Assembly (NCBI GenBank): GCA_949152475.1
Contig: OX424564.1
Span: 36,454,165 to 36,518,164 of the forward strand
DNA length: 64,000 bases
Direction: 5' to 3'
Source: Terebella lapidaria
Taxonomy: Eukaryota > Annelida > Polychaeta > Terebellida > Terebellidae
This document shows positions 12,928 through 23,340 of the stretch, one piece after another; position 1 is the first letter of the stretch; each line of letters starts with the position of its first letter. The translations under genes and the position numbers were made by a program. The notes under the pieces are model-generated. The model was not told where the DNA came from. It made no database searches and worked only from the letters and a program-made list of their open reading frames with translations.

Positions 12928-13054
12928 GTAAACAGGCCATGATGATTTACCAAATCACTTTGTAAATGATCTTGGAATCTGTTCATTTGACCTGTTTTAA
13001 TAGTTTAATGATGGTGTATGAGACCAAAGTATATACACTTCAGGTTCATGTTAG

Positions 13055-14043
13055 CGAAATCCAATCCAAATCTGATATTGTCGATTTTGTCCTTGAAATA
13101 GCGGCCAAAGTCATTAGCCAGAGTTTGGTCAGATTCACTCTGGGGGAGGGGATTTGCATGGGATCTGTCACAAAGTGAATCAGTCAATGCGAACAGTTTT
13201 TTAGAATTACCTTTTGCTTGTGATACCAGCTCAGAAAGGTGAGAAGTGCGCTTTTTATTCAGTGCCCGCACATACTTATTACGTGCAATGTGAAATGCAT
13301 CTTCCGTGTCTGCAGTGTGTTCACGCCGCCAGGCCGCTTCTGCTCTGCGTCTGGCCGTCTTGAGGATTTTGAGGTCAGTGTCAAACCAAGGAAGACGCCG
13401 TCGTTGAACTATGGCTCTGGTTTGGACCGGAGCATGTGATTCGATAAGGCTAGCCATCTGTGAGTCATATTCAGAGGCTAAGATATCCATATCGGTGATA
13501 CCAGTCAGTGTATCAGATATCCGTTTTAGAGAATCACAGAATTGAACTCTGTCAATGTTTTTGAGTTTTCGGAAAGAAACTGTCTCCACTGCTATATGTG
13601 GTCGTGGGAGGTTGACTTTTGTGAGCACAAAGTTGTGGTCAGATAGAGTGTAATCTGATACCGGATTTGTCAGTGATAATTCATTGTTGTCCCTCGTGAT
13701 GATAAGGTCGATGGTATGACCCGCTCTATGAGTGGAACAATTGACATGTTGGTGGAGATTATACATGCTTAGCATTTGCATCAGTCTTCACATCACGACA
13801 AGGAATGTTAACACACTTAATCCGCACGAGGTTGGCCTGATTACACCCAGTGCGAGAGCTCCGAATGTTACGGCGGTGTTTTCCGCCTCTAGTGCCGCGG
13901 ATGTTGAACACATTCTTGTTCAGCAAGTGTAACTGCTTGAGTTTCAAGAATATATCGTAATCCAAGCGATTTGCTGGATCTAGAGGACTTGAGCGGATTT
14001 CCAAGAGTTCAGCCCTCTCGTATTTGACGAGTGGAGACGCCAT
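13055..14043 (-). pseudogene. LINE ORF, 5' half: N-terminus and endonuclease-RT linker
   Basis: Starting from the ATG at 14043 the LINE ORF reads MASPLVKYERAELLEIRSS, then a basic RGTRGGKHRR block. At about 13770 the frame changes and the protein resumes with 'AGHTIDLIITRD' and 'SDHNFVLTKV', the C-terminal end of an apurinic-like endonuclease. It goes on through the linker ('RRRLPWFDTDLKILKTARR', 'YFKDKIDNIR') to the insertion at 13054. The body of the endonuclease domain, normally some 200 residues between these parts, is absent, so an internal deletion joined the two ends. The copy could not have mobilised itself. Confidence 0.8.
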
Positions 14044-14312
14044 CAGTAATCCAATTGTTATGAACAACAGTGATTTCCCAATCGATATTGGACGATAAAG
14101 AGAGAATTTAACACAAATATCCAGAAAATTCCACGACAGTAGCAGTAATCCTGATGTACACATCATTGCTGTACAGTATTAGTCCAGTCAACACAGCATA
14201 TCAAATTGCAGTTTGAAAAAATGAATCAAATAGCTCCAATATTGGGTAATTTCTAGACGAATGAAACAACAGCCGCCGTCAGATCGGCGCTACAACATCA
14301 CTACAAAGTTTA

Positions 14313-16383
14313 CGGTCGAATCTTTCTGAAATTTTGCACAAATTTGCCTAAACATTTTTCGAGAGGGAGGTATCTCTCAAAATGGCGGCCGTTTTTGCAT
14401 GTTTTTGCCCCAAATCGCATTACTATCCATTTCGGGCCATTTCTAGGCAAAAAAATTTTTTCACTCTTTGAAAAACAATTTTTGACAATTTTCGGCATTT
14501 TTTCCCTTCATAATGGGAGCTGCCAGGACTGTACTCATAGAATGCTTGACGATAGAGCTTAGATATTGACACTTTCAATTTGCGATTTGTGAGGTGACCT
14601 TGAATTTCACATTCGATGACCTTGAAAGGTCAAAACAGCCTCAATTTTGGACTTTGACGGCCATTTTCTCAAAAACTGTTCAGATGGATTCCAGGTTTTT
14701 GTTTCAAAAGATCTCTCTTATGTACTTTCGCGACATGTATAAGTTTCTTTGCTTTTGAATCGCTCGAAGTGAGCCATTTTGGCCCAAACTTGGCCCGAAT
14801 GGGACTTTCCCATGTTGAATCCTCCTATCCTTTATAATGGGACACATTACTGCTAATATCTCACTTAATATTGAGATTAGATATTAGGAATTAATTATGA
14901 TGATATAGGAAATGATATATGCCGAATATTCTCGCGACCTTGAATTTGACCTTTGATCGTTTTTTGAAGGTCACAGCACAAAATGGCTGATATCTCGCTT
15001 ATTATCGATTTTATAGCTTAGGAATCAATTGTGGACATATAGGAAATAATATATAGTGAATAGTCTGAAGACCTTGAATTTGACCTCTGACCTCATTTTC
15101 AAGGTCACAAGACAAATGGCTGATATGTCGCTTATTATCGACTTCACAGCTTAGGAATCAATTGTGCACATATCGGAAATGATATATTCTGAATATTGTC
15201 GTGTTCTTGAATTTGACCTTTGACCTCATTTTCAATGTCACAGGGCAAAATGGCTAATATCTTGATTATTATCGACTTTACAACTTATACAGATTATTCT
15301 CGTGACCTACAATGTGACCTTTGACCTGAATTTCAAGATCACGGGACAGAATGAATATCTCACTTATTCTCAAGGTCAGAGAACAAAATACATGTAACTA
15401 ACTTATAAATAAATAACCTATTATCGACTTTACAGCTTTAAGGAACCAATTGCGAACATAGAGGAAATGATATATGCTAAATATCTTCTTGAAGTTGACC
15501 TTTGACCTCATTTTCGAGCTCAGATCACAAAATAGATAATATCTCACTTATTATCGACTCCACAGCATAGGAATCAATAGTGGACAAACTAGAAAGGATA
15601 TATGCTGAATACTGTGAGCTTGAATTGACCAATGAACTTATTTTCAAGATCAGGGACAAGAGGCTAATATCTAAAATATATATTGTCCGGTAGACTTTCT
15701 TATTCCTTGGGCTGAATTTTTTATTTTCGATTTTTTATTCAAAATGCCAGTCATTCTAGTTGGCAAATTTAGACTTTGGCGGCCATATTCTCAAAACTAT
15801 GGTCCAATAACCTATTGGCATGGCATTGTCTGTCGTCGCCGGTGGCGTCGTCTGTCAACATTTTTATCTGTAAACTTTACAGTTGAATCTTTTAAAACTT
15901 TTGCACAAAAATACCTGAAAATATTTTAGGAAAGGATTAATATTTAAAGGATTATGTTTTCTGATTTTCGCAGTTTTTCCAAAATGACGTCCATTTTCGA
16001 CGAAAATGAATTTGGCGACCATTTTTTTCCCCAAAATGCTCAGACAGTATTGAGATTTTTGCTTCAAAAGATTGCCCTTAATATTCTTGAATCGCCGATC
16101 TGCATGTGGCGGCGATTTTGATTCTTCCCATGTTAAATTCTCCTATGCTTTATAATGGGACTCATATTCCTTCGTATTGATATATGCTGAATATTCTGGT
16201 GACCTTGAACTTGACGCTTGACCTTATTTTCAAGGTTTAAGCACAGAATGGCTAACATCTCGTTCATTATCGACTTAGGAATCAATTGTGCAGAAAATGA
16301 TATATATATGCTGAATATTCTCAGCATATTCTTTTGACCTCATTTTGAAGATCAGAGCACAAAATGGCTAATATCTCACTTAT
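14313..16383. repeat. Family X, right half beyond the LINE, with minisatellite
   Basis: Continues family X from the LINE target site ('cggtcgaatctttctgaaat'), has a 'cttcataatgggag' block at about 14505, then ~130-bp minisatellite units from about 14820 to 15660. A decayed X end lies near 15684 and a decayed X start near 15795. The units end at 16380, where copy B of the GGCC element is inserted. No genes seen. Confidence 0.75.
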
Positions 16384-17235
16384 GGCCTAAAACAAATAAT
16401 TTTCTGTTTCTCGTCCCCGCCCGCCAGTGTTCAAAAGCAGCCTTCCGGATTTTTTTATTTGCGATTCTCGAATAAAAAATAAAAAGTGTTCCCGCCCCTA
16501 TTTTGAGGAGAGTGAATGATCGAGGCACCAAATTACAGCATGCAACTTAGGTATATATTTAACTTACAACCTTGTTTTCACTCTCCGCCAACTGGGACAA
16601 AGCCGCTACCAGTTTTCAAACCACAGTTATTCCATGTGGTTACATGTGTGTAATAATACATAGAAAATTGTGATCACGAATTGATTTACTATATTTCCTC
16701 ATGTATACTTCAATTGATGTAATAAATGATAGAACAGATTTCCCACAATTACTCATCATTGAAACAACAAATTATCAACTGACGGTTTTTGATAATAATA
16801 CAACTGGTACACAGAATCATCCTATCTGTGCTGAGGATGACGGCACACCAGTGGTGCCAAGGTGCCAGGCCAAGGGCTGTCAAGCCCAAAAAGGTCAAGC
16901 ATTCCGAAATGAAATCATTGATTGATTTGGGCTTGAATCTGCTTGAATAAATCAAGCCTCTAGAAATGAAATCATTAATGTCATGTGTTACATGCGTTCT
17001 AAAGGCTTGATTAATTCGGGCTTGAAAGCCTTTGTGCGTGTCTTTTTTTTATTTCATACGTGTGAAATGTTGCCAAGCCAAAAATAAAAAAAGTGAAAAG
17101 TGCCTCCCTACCCAATTTTCTCATGACCTGAGGACGGTATTTTTGGCAAAATAAAAAATGAAATAAAAAAAGTCCCTCCCTACCCAGTTTTGAACAAATA
17201 GGAGGACGAGAAACAGAAAATTAATTTCTTAGGCC
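16384..17235 (+). mobile_element. GGCC-tipped TIR element, copy B, complete (852 bp)
   Basis: Both tips are present. The left begins GGCCTAAAACAAATAATTTT and goes on CTGTTTCTCGTCC; the right is its inverse, with GGACGAGAAACAGAAAATTA before GGCC. The match covers about 33 bp with a few differences. TAT flanks both sides (16381-16383, 17236-17238), a 3-bp target duplication. The interior has 'aaataaatcaagcc' inverted repeats and no transposase, so it is non-autonomous. The 3-bp AT-only duplication and G-rich tips resemble PIF/Harbinger elements; that is inference. Confidence 0.8.
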
Positions 17236-18690
17236 TATTATCGACTTTACTGCTTGGGAATAAATGTGGACATATAGGAAATGATATATGCTGAATATTC
17301 TGGTGCCATGAACTTGACTTTTGACCTTATTTTCAAGGACAGAGAACAAAAGTGCTAATATGTCGCTTATTATCGACTTTAAGGTTTAGGAATCAATTGT
17401 GCACATATAGAAAATTATATAAACCGAATCTTCTCATTACTTCAACTTGAATTTGACCTTGTTTTCAAGGTCAGAGCACACAATGGCTGATATCTCGTGG
17501 ACATATAGGACAAATTGTGGACATATAGGAAATGATTATGCCGAATACTTCAATGCTTTCGATTTTGACCTTTGCCTCATTTTCGAGGTCAGGGTACAAA
17601 TTGGCTAATATATCGCTTATTATCGACTTTACAGCTTATGAATCAGATGTTGTTTTCCCGTCAACTTTTTTTTTCGAAAAATTCCAACCAGCCAGGAAAA
17701 AAAACAAACACAAGAAAAAAACACATACGTTTATTAACACAATAACATCTTTATCCACAAAATAAATCATGCCAAAAACGTAAAATAAATGATATTGGAC
17801 AATTTGCTGAGCTATTAAATACTTTATTGATAAATAACAGAAGGGAAAACAGCAAAATGGAAACCATTCAATATCCTTCTCAATGTTTGACAATTGCGGG
17901 GATAAAAACATCAGTTTCTCGCGGAAAAACAACCAAAAATGTTATGTTTTTTTTTACTCAAAATAACGTCTATTTTCATCCGCCCACTGACGGGAAACAA
18001 AGGAAAAAAAACAATATGGCCTTATAAGAAATGGTCTGTGGTGAATATTGTCATGACCTTGAATTTGACCTCTGACCTCATTTTCAAGGTCAGAGCACCA
18101 AATTGGCTAATATCTCGCTTATCATCGACTTTTCAGCTTGGGAATAATTTGTGGACATATACAAAAATGAGGCATGCCGAATACTTTAATGACATTGAAG
18201 ATCAGAGTACAAATTTTCAAGATCAGAGTACATTTTCAAGATCAGAGTACAAGTTGGCTAATATATCGCTCATCGACTTTACAGCTTATGAATCAGTTGT
18301 GAACATATAGGAAATGCTGGATATTGTCATGACCTTGAATTTGATCTTTGACCTCATTTTCAAGGACACAGGACAATTCGTCAATATCTCGTTTATTATT
18401 TACTTTACAACTTGAGAATCAATTGGGGGCATACAAGAAATTTTATATGCCAAATATTCTGATGACCTTTAATTTGACCTTTGACTTCATCTTCAAGATC
18501 ACAAGATAAAATTGCTAATATCTGTCTGATTATTGAATTTACAGCTTAGCAATCAACCGTGGACATGATATATGAATATGATATATGCTGATGTGGATTC
18601 AAGACTTGGATTTTGACCAGTGACCTTATTCTCAAGATCATGACACAAAATGTCTAATATATCCAAAATATAAAACAAATATTGTCTGGT
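17236..18690. repeat. Family X minisatellite, third array
   Basis: ~130-bp units with 'acatataggaaatgat', TTTGACCTCATTTTCAAGG and 'ggctaatatctcgc' run to about 18650 and end in a TGTCTGGTAACC sequence like other X ends. One stretch at about 17650-18018 interrupts a unit. No coding sequence. Confidence 0.75.
17650..18018. mobile_element. Possible small inverted-repeat element in the minisatellite
   Basis: About 370 bp of foreign, A/T-tract-rich sequence interrupts a minisatellite unit. The edges carry TGTTTTCCCGTCAAC and, inverted, TGACGGGAAACA, a short imperfect inverted repeat. No clear target duplication, so the call is tentative. Confidence 0.35.
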
Positions 18691-19299
18691 AACCTTTGGG
18701 CTATTTCTTTTCCAAGCCGTAGCTCTTAATATCATATTTGTTTCTGTAAGGTGGAGAACCAGAAAAAAATGTGTAATACGCAAATGAAAGCCTCACGACG
18801 AGCAACTGGAGACTGGATCTGCAATGAAACTTAGGAAAAAGTCTTAGAATTATCAGTATATTACGTTACACTGCTGTTCCCTTTGTCACAATATTACAAG
18901 ATAAATAAATGTATAATCGCACATTCAGAAGTGTGTTCGCAGGTGTTAAATCTGAAATAGCATAGATTTACCGCATCAAGTGTTGCGGATAACACAGGTG
19001 TGGATTTGAGTTATACATGTATACGATTCAAGTTACACATGTTCCAGACTATGCAGATCTGACGAAAAAATGAAAAAAGTGAATCTCACTTTTCACCTGA
19101 TATTGTTTGGGCCTGGGCGGCAAAGCCTTCGTAGATACAAATTGATCATGCCCATGCAACAATGTTTTTATTTGCAAGAAATTTGTCTTGCCTGCGGTTC
19201 ATTAGCATCTAACCTCATACTCAGTGCATTCTTTATCTCGTATTTTCAATCTGGTAAACACTGTGATCCAGAGCAGAAAAAACCCAAAGCCAAATTGCT
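18691..19299. other. No gene seen
   Basis: Unremarkable AT-rich sequence between the end of family X and the left edge of the 3.9-kb duplication. Open frames are short and unconvincing. Confidence 0.4.
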
Positions 19300-19401
19300 C
19301 CAACAACAGATTTATAATTTATATTCTTAATTAATATCTCAACAACATGCAACAGCAGATACATCGAACTTTACAATATTGAGCGTCATTATGCCATCTA
19401 G

Positions 19402-20897
19402 CACCAACAATTTTCAGTATCGCGTGTGTTTAGGAGTATGTTGGCCCATGCGTCCATCACAGCCTGTCGCAATTCATCCACACTGGTTGATTGTCGAACC
19501 AGTTCGTTGATCCAACGGTTTACTTCAGCCCATAGCACACTCCGAACCGTATAACCCTACAGATATTTGTAGGGTTATAGCAAGATGGCGGAAGGTACGT
19601 CGCTTCCACGAAATGCGTGTGTATTTCAGCGCTATTGTCATGGTATTCACATAACCAGTGTTGTGTCGAAGTTCCGTGATGTTAACTGATGGATATTGCG
19701 TGGCCGGGTTATGTTTTGAATCTGTCAGAGGAGGATAATAGGCAGAATAAAATGTGCGTGTTTATAACCCTAACGACGCAGCTCTCCGGCAAAGTTATAA
19801 CCCTAACAGTCAGCGCCTATAACCCTACTGATAAAGGATTTCAAAAGAAGAATAGACACAATGATGTTTTTGTGCATGTTAAATCTTCTCATTTCATAGC
19901 TTGTAAGAGTGTGGTTCCGACCAAAATAATGACATGATGAAACAAAACGATAGCATGTATGTTTTTAAATGTACTTTATAATTTTCGTGGTTATGTTTCA
20001 TCCCCAACAAGTCGGCTGTACATGTGGTACTCTTGTTCATTTACTAGTATTTATTTTGCAATTCTATCAGGTGGTCTGACGCCAAGTTTTCTCAAATACA
20101 CATAAATTTCACGTCATTTTTGTTCTATTCACAAACAATAGTATTCCCAAACAAGAATAGTATAACTACATATATACGTAGGTATAGCAACAGAAGCAAC
20201 AAATATATGCCTCTAATATTGCGATGTCTGTACTTAACTGAGACACGTCAGGATTGTACACTTCAGAAGAGCCTCAGACCGGCCATGCTCATCTTGCAAT
20301 TTCAATAGTATAACTTGTCTGTGACAAAATTTTCATAAATTATCATTTTAATATATTTATGATATCGTTTATTCCTGCTTTGGTGTAAATCATGAGATAA
20401 ATTAACAAAGTTGTCCCATGAACGCACCTCCAAAATACATAAAAGTATATCATGGTACAACTCAGTTTTTCAAATTTTCTTCGGATTTAACTGATTCTCA
20501 ACTGTCACATGTTTCGGGTGGTAGGGTTATATCCGTTCACGGCCGTAGTATCGGTAGGGTTATAGGCAACAAACGGTAGGGTTATAGATGCTCGAATCTG
20601 GAGATCGCAAAATCCGCCGAAATAAAGCACTTCTCAACAAACAGACACGTCCTCAGACACACCAACGTATGCTTCTTGGAAGGAATAACTCATTTTGTAT
20701 CAAAGGTAATTAAATTCCCTCGGAATAGCCTGAAACGAATCGAAGCTACAAACCTTCCGCCATCTTGGTATAACCCTACAGACGTCTGTAGGGTTATACG
20801 GTTCGGATTGTGCATAGGTTCTCGATGGGGTTCGTATCTGGTGAACACGCTGGCCATGGCAAGTGCTCAACCCCCTGATCCTAAAGTAGGAGTTCAT
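19402..20897 (-). pseudogene. Tc1-like transposase C-terminus, split (copy 1)
   Basis: On the minus strand the stretch 20818-20890 reads 'LPWPACSPDTNPIENL', the signature before the last catalytic residue of Tc1/mariner transposases. It goes on, beyond the insertion at 19536-20812, with 'AEVNRWINELVRQSTSVDE' and 'LRQAVMDAWANILLNTRD' to a stop near 19402. Only the last ~60-70 residues survive. The CAC-tipped element sits at the codons for N-L-W, with CATAG duplicated. Same family type as the N-terminal remnant at 30.9-31.4 kb. Confidence 0.8.
19536..20812. mobile_element. CAC-tipped element with mirrored TATAACCCTA arrays (copy 1)
   Basis: The tips CACACTCCGAACCGTATAAC and, on the other strand, CACAATCCGAACCGTATAAC match over about 65 bp and extend into AAGATGGCGGAAGG. 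CATAG is duplicated at 19531-19535 and 20813-20817. TATAACCCTA or its inverse occurs ten times in a mirror layout: an inverted pair at each tip (19550/19570 and 20769/20789) and three outward-facing copies inside each end (19763, 19796, 19818; 20522, 20555, 20577). No transposase, so non-autonomous. CAC tips with a 5-bp duplication resemble Transib; subterminal arrays resemble CACTA elements. I cannot decide between them. Confidence 0.75.
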
Positions 20898-21223
20898 GTC
20901 ATTTTTTATTTACTTCAATATAATTATCTAATATATATATATAAACAGATAGATATAGTCTTCTGGTTCAACAATCTCTTTATTTCATGAAAATCGGATG
21001 AATGCAACTGGAGTTGAATGTGCGAACCTCAAGTGGATTAACGGGAATATTACACAATATATAACACTGTTGTAGCGGCACCATTTTTTCAACATATAGG
21101 CAATAAATAATAGAAAAAACAACCGTATCTTCCCTCAAACATAACCGATTTGCATAATTCTTTCAACTAATTGTTTATGGAACTATTTGTAATAACATAT
21201 GAGAGAAAATGTCATGATTCAAA

Positions 21224-21670
21224 ATTTCAAAATGGCTGCCAAAATCCAAGATGGCCGACAAATCGAACATATCCAAAAACACCAAATTTGACGCGATAAC
21301 ATGACGTCATTTAAAGTACAACAAGGCGGCTAATTTTAATGCCAATAAGATAATTAAGATAAAACAACAATCCATACCTATAACAATCCATACTCCATAT
21401 TTAATGTATAATACTATATATCATCATTTTGTTAGTATAAAAAATACAAAATGGCCGCCAAAATCCAAGATGGCCGACCGATCATAACATACAGAATAGT
21501 ATATTCAACGATGGAACATGTTCGCATTGAAACACATGTAACTTGCTAGAATCAATGATAATAAAGTAATTGTGAGAGATAATACATAATAATGATTATT
21601 TATTGATGTGCCAATGTGTCAAAATCGAACATAGTGTCTCAAAATCCAAGATGGCCGCCGAAAATGTGGA
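21224..21670. repeat. Three AAAATCCAAGATGGCCG motifs (copy 1)
   Basis: The motif, or a near match preceded by 'aaaatggc(t/c)gcc', occurs near 21229-21260, 21450-21480 and 21640-21660, spaced about 200 bp. It holds a YY1-like AAGATGGC core. The same three recur in copy 2 at about 25210, 25430 and 25620. The surrounding sequence is AT-rich and non-coding. Confidence 0.6.
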
Positions 21671-22173
21671 TTGAAATGACACTGCGTCACACAAACGCAT
21701 ACATGAGAAGTCAAAAACTGACAAGCGGTAGCAACAATTTGGAACGGGTACCATACCGTATTTTACAGAATAGAATTGAGCATGATTTGTTGCACATTAA
21801 ATTAATTTTTGTTGTAGTTAATGAAAAGTTGTACACAATGAGAGCACAGTACAAGCAGCCTCAACCAACATGTTTAGCATTTTCAACTCAAGCTTCATAC
21901 ATCTTGTATATACATAATCGTAATGGGTAGGAATCGCAAATTTGACAAAATACAACTGGGTATAATTAACATGATGAAACAGGCTGCTATAACAAATAAC
22001 TACCAAATGTAAGTGTATAAACAAACAAATAAATAATAAATAACTAGCAGATGAAATGATCACCGTGAAAACATGTGCATGGTCATATCGCATTTACAGA
22101 AACATTTGCAGGTACATATCACATGTATGAAAAAATATCATTTCAATCACGTAAATACCAACAAATGAAATTT

Positions 22174-23234
22174 TCAGGTATCAAGCAAATACAAGTCTCC
22201 TTCAGATAAATCAATAAGAAGAGGCATTGACCACTCGTCAGTGGGATCTTCTTCATACACAACAATATATTTAGTATGCTTTGGTGATTTTACAGCTTTG
22301 TCTGCAATTCTCAATACGGTAGCCTTGTACCAAGAGGAGCTGTTCAATTCTGGATCAGAACATAAGTGGTTGATGATTTTTCCCACTAACAGGTCTGGTT
22401 CATTCACATATTTGTCCATGTCCTCCTGTCTTTTGATGACTCGTTTACGTCTCGACTCCACAAGTGTCTTTGAGAGTGCTGCTTTTTTTTGTCTTGAACA
22501 TATGTACCAATGTCATCCAAACTCCGCATCTGCAGAGCATATGTGTTCGTGTGAGCTTAGGTTGAAGCACTTCCCGTACATTATTGGAAAGTTCATCGAG
22601 CGAATACGCCTTGCCGCCTCTACTCTTATTGAAAAGTTCACGTGGGCCGGCAGAATGGAGGACAAAACGGTGAAATCTGAGTTGTGTTGAGATAGCTTCC
22701 ATGGCTTCTTTTGGAGTGAGTGCTGTTATTTTGCGTGTTATATCATCATAAGAAGTCCACGCACCTCCGAGGTCTGCCACTTTGTTTGTTAGGTCCACAT
22801 TTTGATCATAGGCTTTCTTCTGTTTCTCCTCTTTCTTTTTTCTGTTTTGCTTTCAAGGCTTCCAGTTTGGCAATCTTCAAAGATCGTAGCTTATCCGCAT
22901 ATAATTTCTTAAGACTGACAGCATTTCTCCTTGCTTGGTCGAGTATGGTATCCTGATCCTTTCGCATTGTGAGCCACTGGCTTGTTTTGTTATTTAGCCA
23001 CATAATGTGTGCCTCAATGCACAATGTAGATGCATGTGGTTTCATGCGAATCAATAAGTCAAGTGAGCCAATATCCCTTTCAGAAATGATGTTGTGTTTG
23101 GGAACATTTGGTGGCTTTCAACTTCTGGGCTTCATCTGGGGTCCAATATTTGCCTCCTGGAAGTTGATCTTTGGCTTGTCTCTCCAACAGAATGAGTAAT
23201 CCATTTATATAAGTTCCAATAAGTTCCAACGCCA
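22174..23234 (-). pseudogene. 5'-truncated duplicate of the unnamed DDE-like gene
   Basis: This is the 3' half of the gene whose fuller remnant is at 26138-29822, carried here by the 3.9-kb duplication. It starts abruptly at the duplication edge inside the segment that reads 'MALELIGTYINGLLILLERQ' in the other copy. It keeps the coiled, Lys-rich stretch ('LKIAKLEALKAKQKKE'), the 'ISTQLRFHRFVLHSAG' block and the C-terminal Tudor-like segment ending DLSEGDLYLL. Upstream exons and promoter are missing. It shares the frame changes of the other copy and has a 19-bp loss after 'VREVLQP'; a T-run at 22483-22490 is three bases longer than in the other copy. Confidence 0.75.
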
Positions 23235-23340
23235 AGTTCCAACAACAGATTTATAATTTATATTCTTAATTATTATCTCAACAACATGCAACAGCAGATA
23301 CATCGAACTTTACAATATTGAGCGTCATTATGCCATCTAG

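Larger units (their letters stand above)
6907..13048 (+). mobile_element. Precise 6,142-bp insertion in the LINE, unclassified
   Basis: The hexamer TGTTAG ends the left LINE half (6901-6906) and starts the right half (13049-13054). Taking one copy together with the flanks, the LINE reading frame runs straight through (the right half ends in GLDFAN, the left half begins TLDVFTPL), so this is a clean insertion with a 6-bp target duplication. The insert starts TCTAGTGGCC and ends CAGGTTCA; I see no terminal inverted repeat and no long direct terminal repeat. It carries a 369-bp tandem pair near its left end and a multi-exon gene remnant. The class is unknown. The lack of TIRs, the 6-bp duplication and the retained introns argue against a plain cut-and-paste TIR element and against a retrocopy. 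Confidence 0.8.
5187..14304 (-). mobile_element. L2/CR1-like LINE, split by a later insertion
   Basis: The element lies on the minus strand, from its 5' end at about 14304 to an A-rich tail at about 5187-5205. The target duplication AAAGTTTA is present at 5179-5186 and 14305-14312. Order along the element: short 5' leader, ORF start near 14043, endonuclease-to-RT linker at 13055-13781, a foreign insertion at 6907-13048, the reverse transcriptase at 5341-6900, then a short 3' region. The C-terminal 'RLHWLPVHYRIRFK' and 'RAFQAAAPKIWNDLPPDLR' blocks are typical of L2/CR1-type elements. The host sequence is family X, which reads on across the two flanks. Clade placement is by eye. Confidence 0.85.
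19300..23234. repeat. 3.9-kb direct duplication, copy 1
   Basis: Begins at CCAACAACAGATTT (19300) and ends in TTCCAACGCCA (about 23234), where copy 2 begins 5 bp later. The sequence matches copy 2 with scattered base changes and a few small indels. It contains a Tc1-like remnant, the CAC-tipped element in it, a set of AAGATGGCCG repeats and the 3' half of an unnamed gene. The junction shares the short word CCAAC with the flanks, as expected for a microhomology-driven duplication. Confidence 0.92.

Noticed and set aside
6907-13048. Retrocopy or LTR-bounded origin of the 6.1-kb insert
   Set aside because: Introns are retained and there are no long direct terminal repeats or A-tail; a DNA-mediated insertion fits better.
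19550-20798. TATAACCCTA / TAGGGTTATA words as interstitial telomere repeats
   Set aside because: They contain CCCTA but are not tandem hexamers. They stand as separate decamers in a mirror layout inside an element with proven edges, so they are element binding sites.
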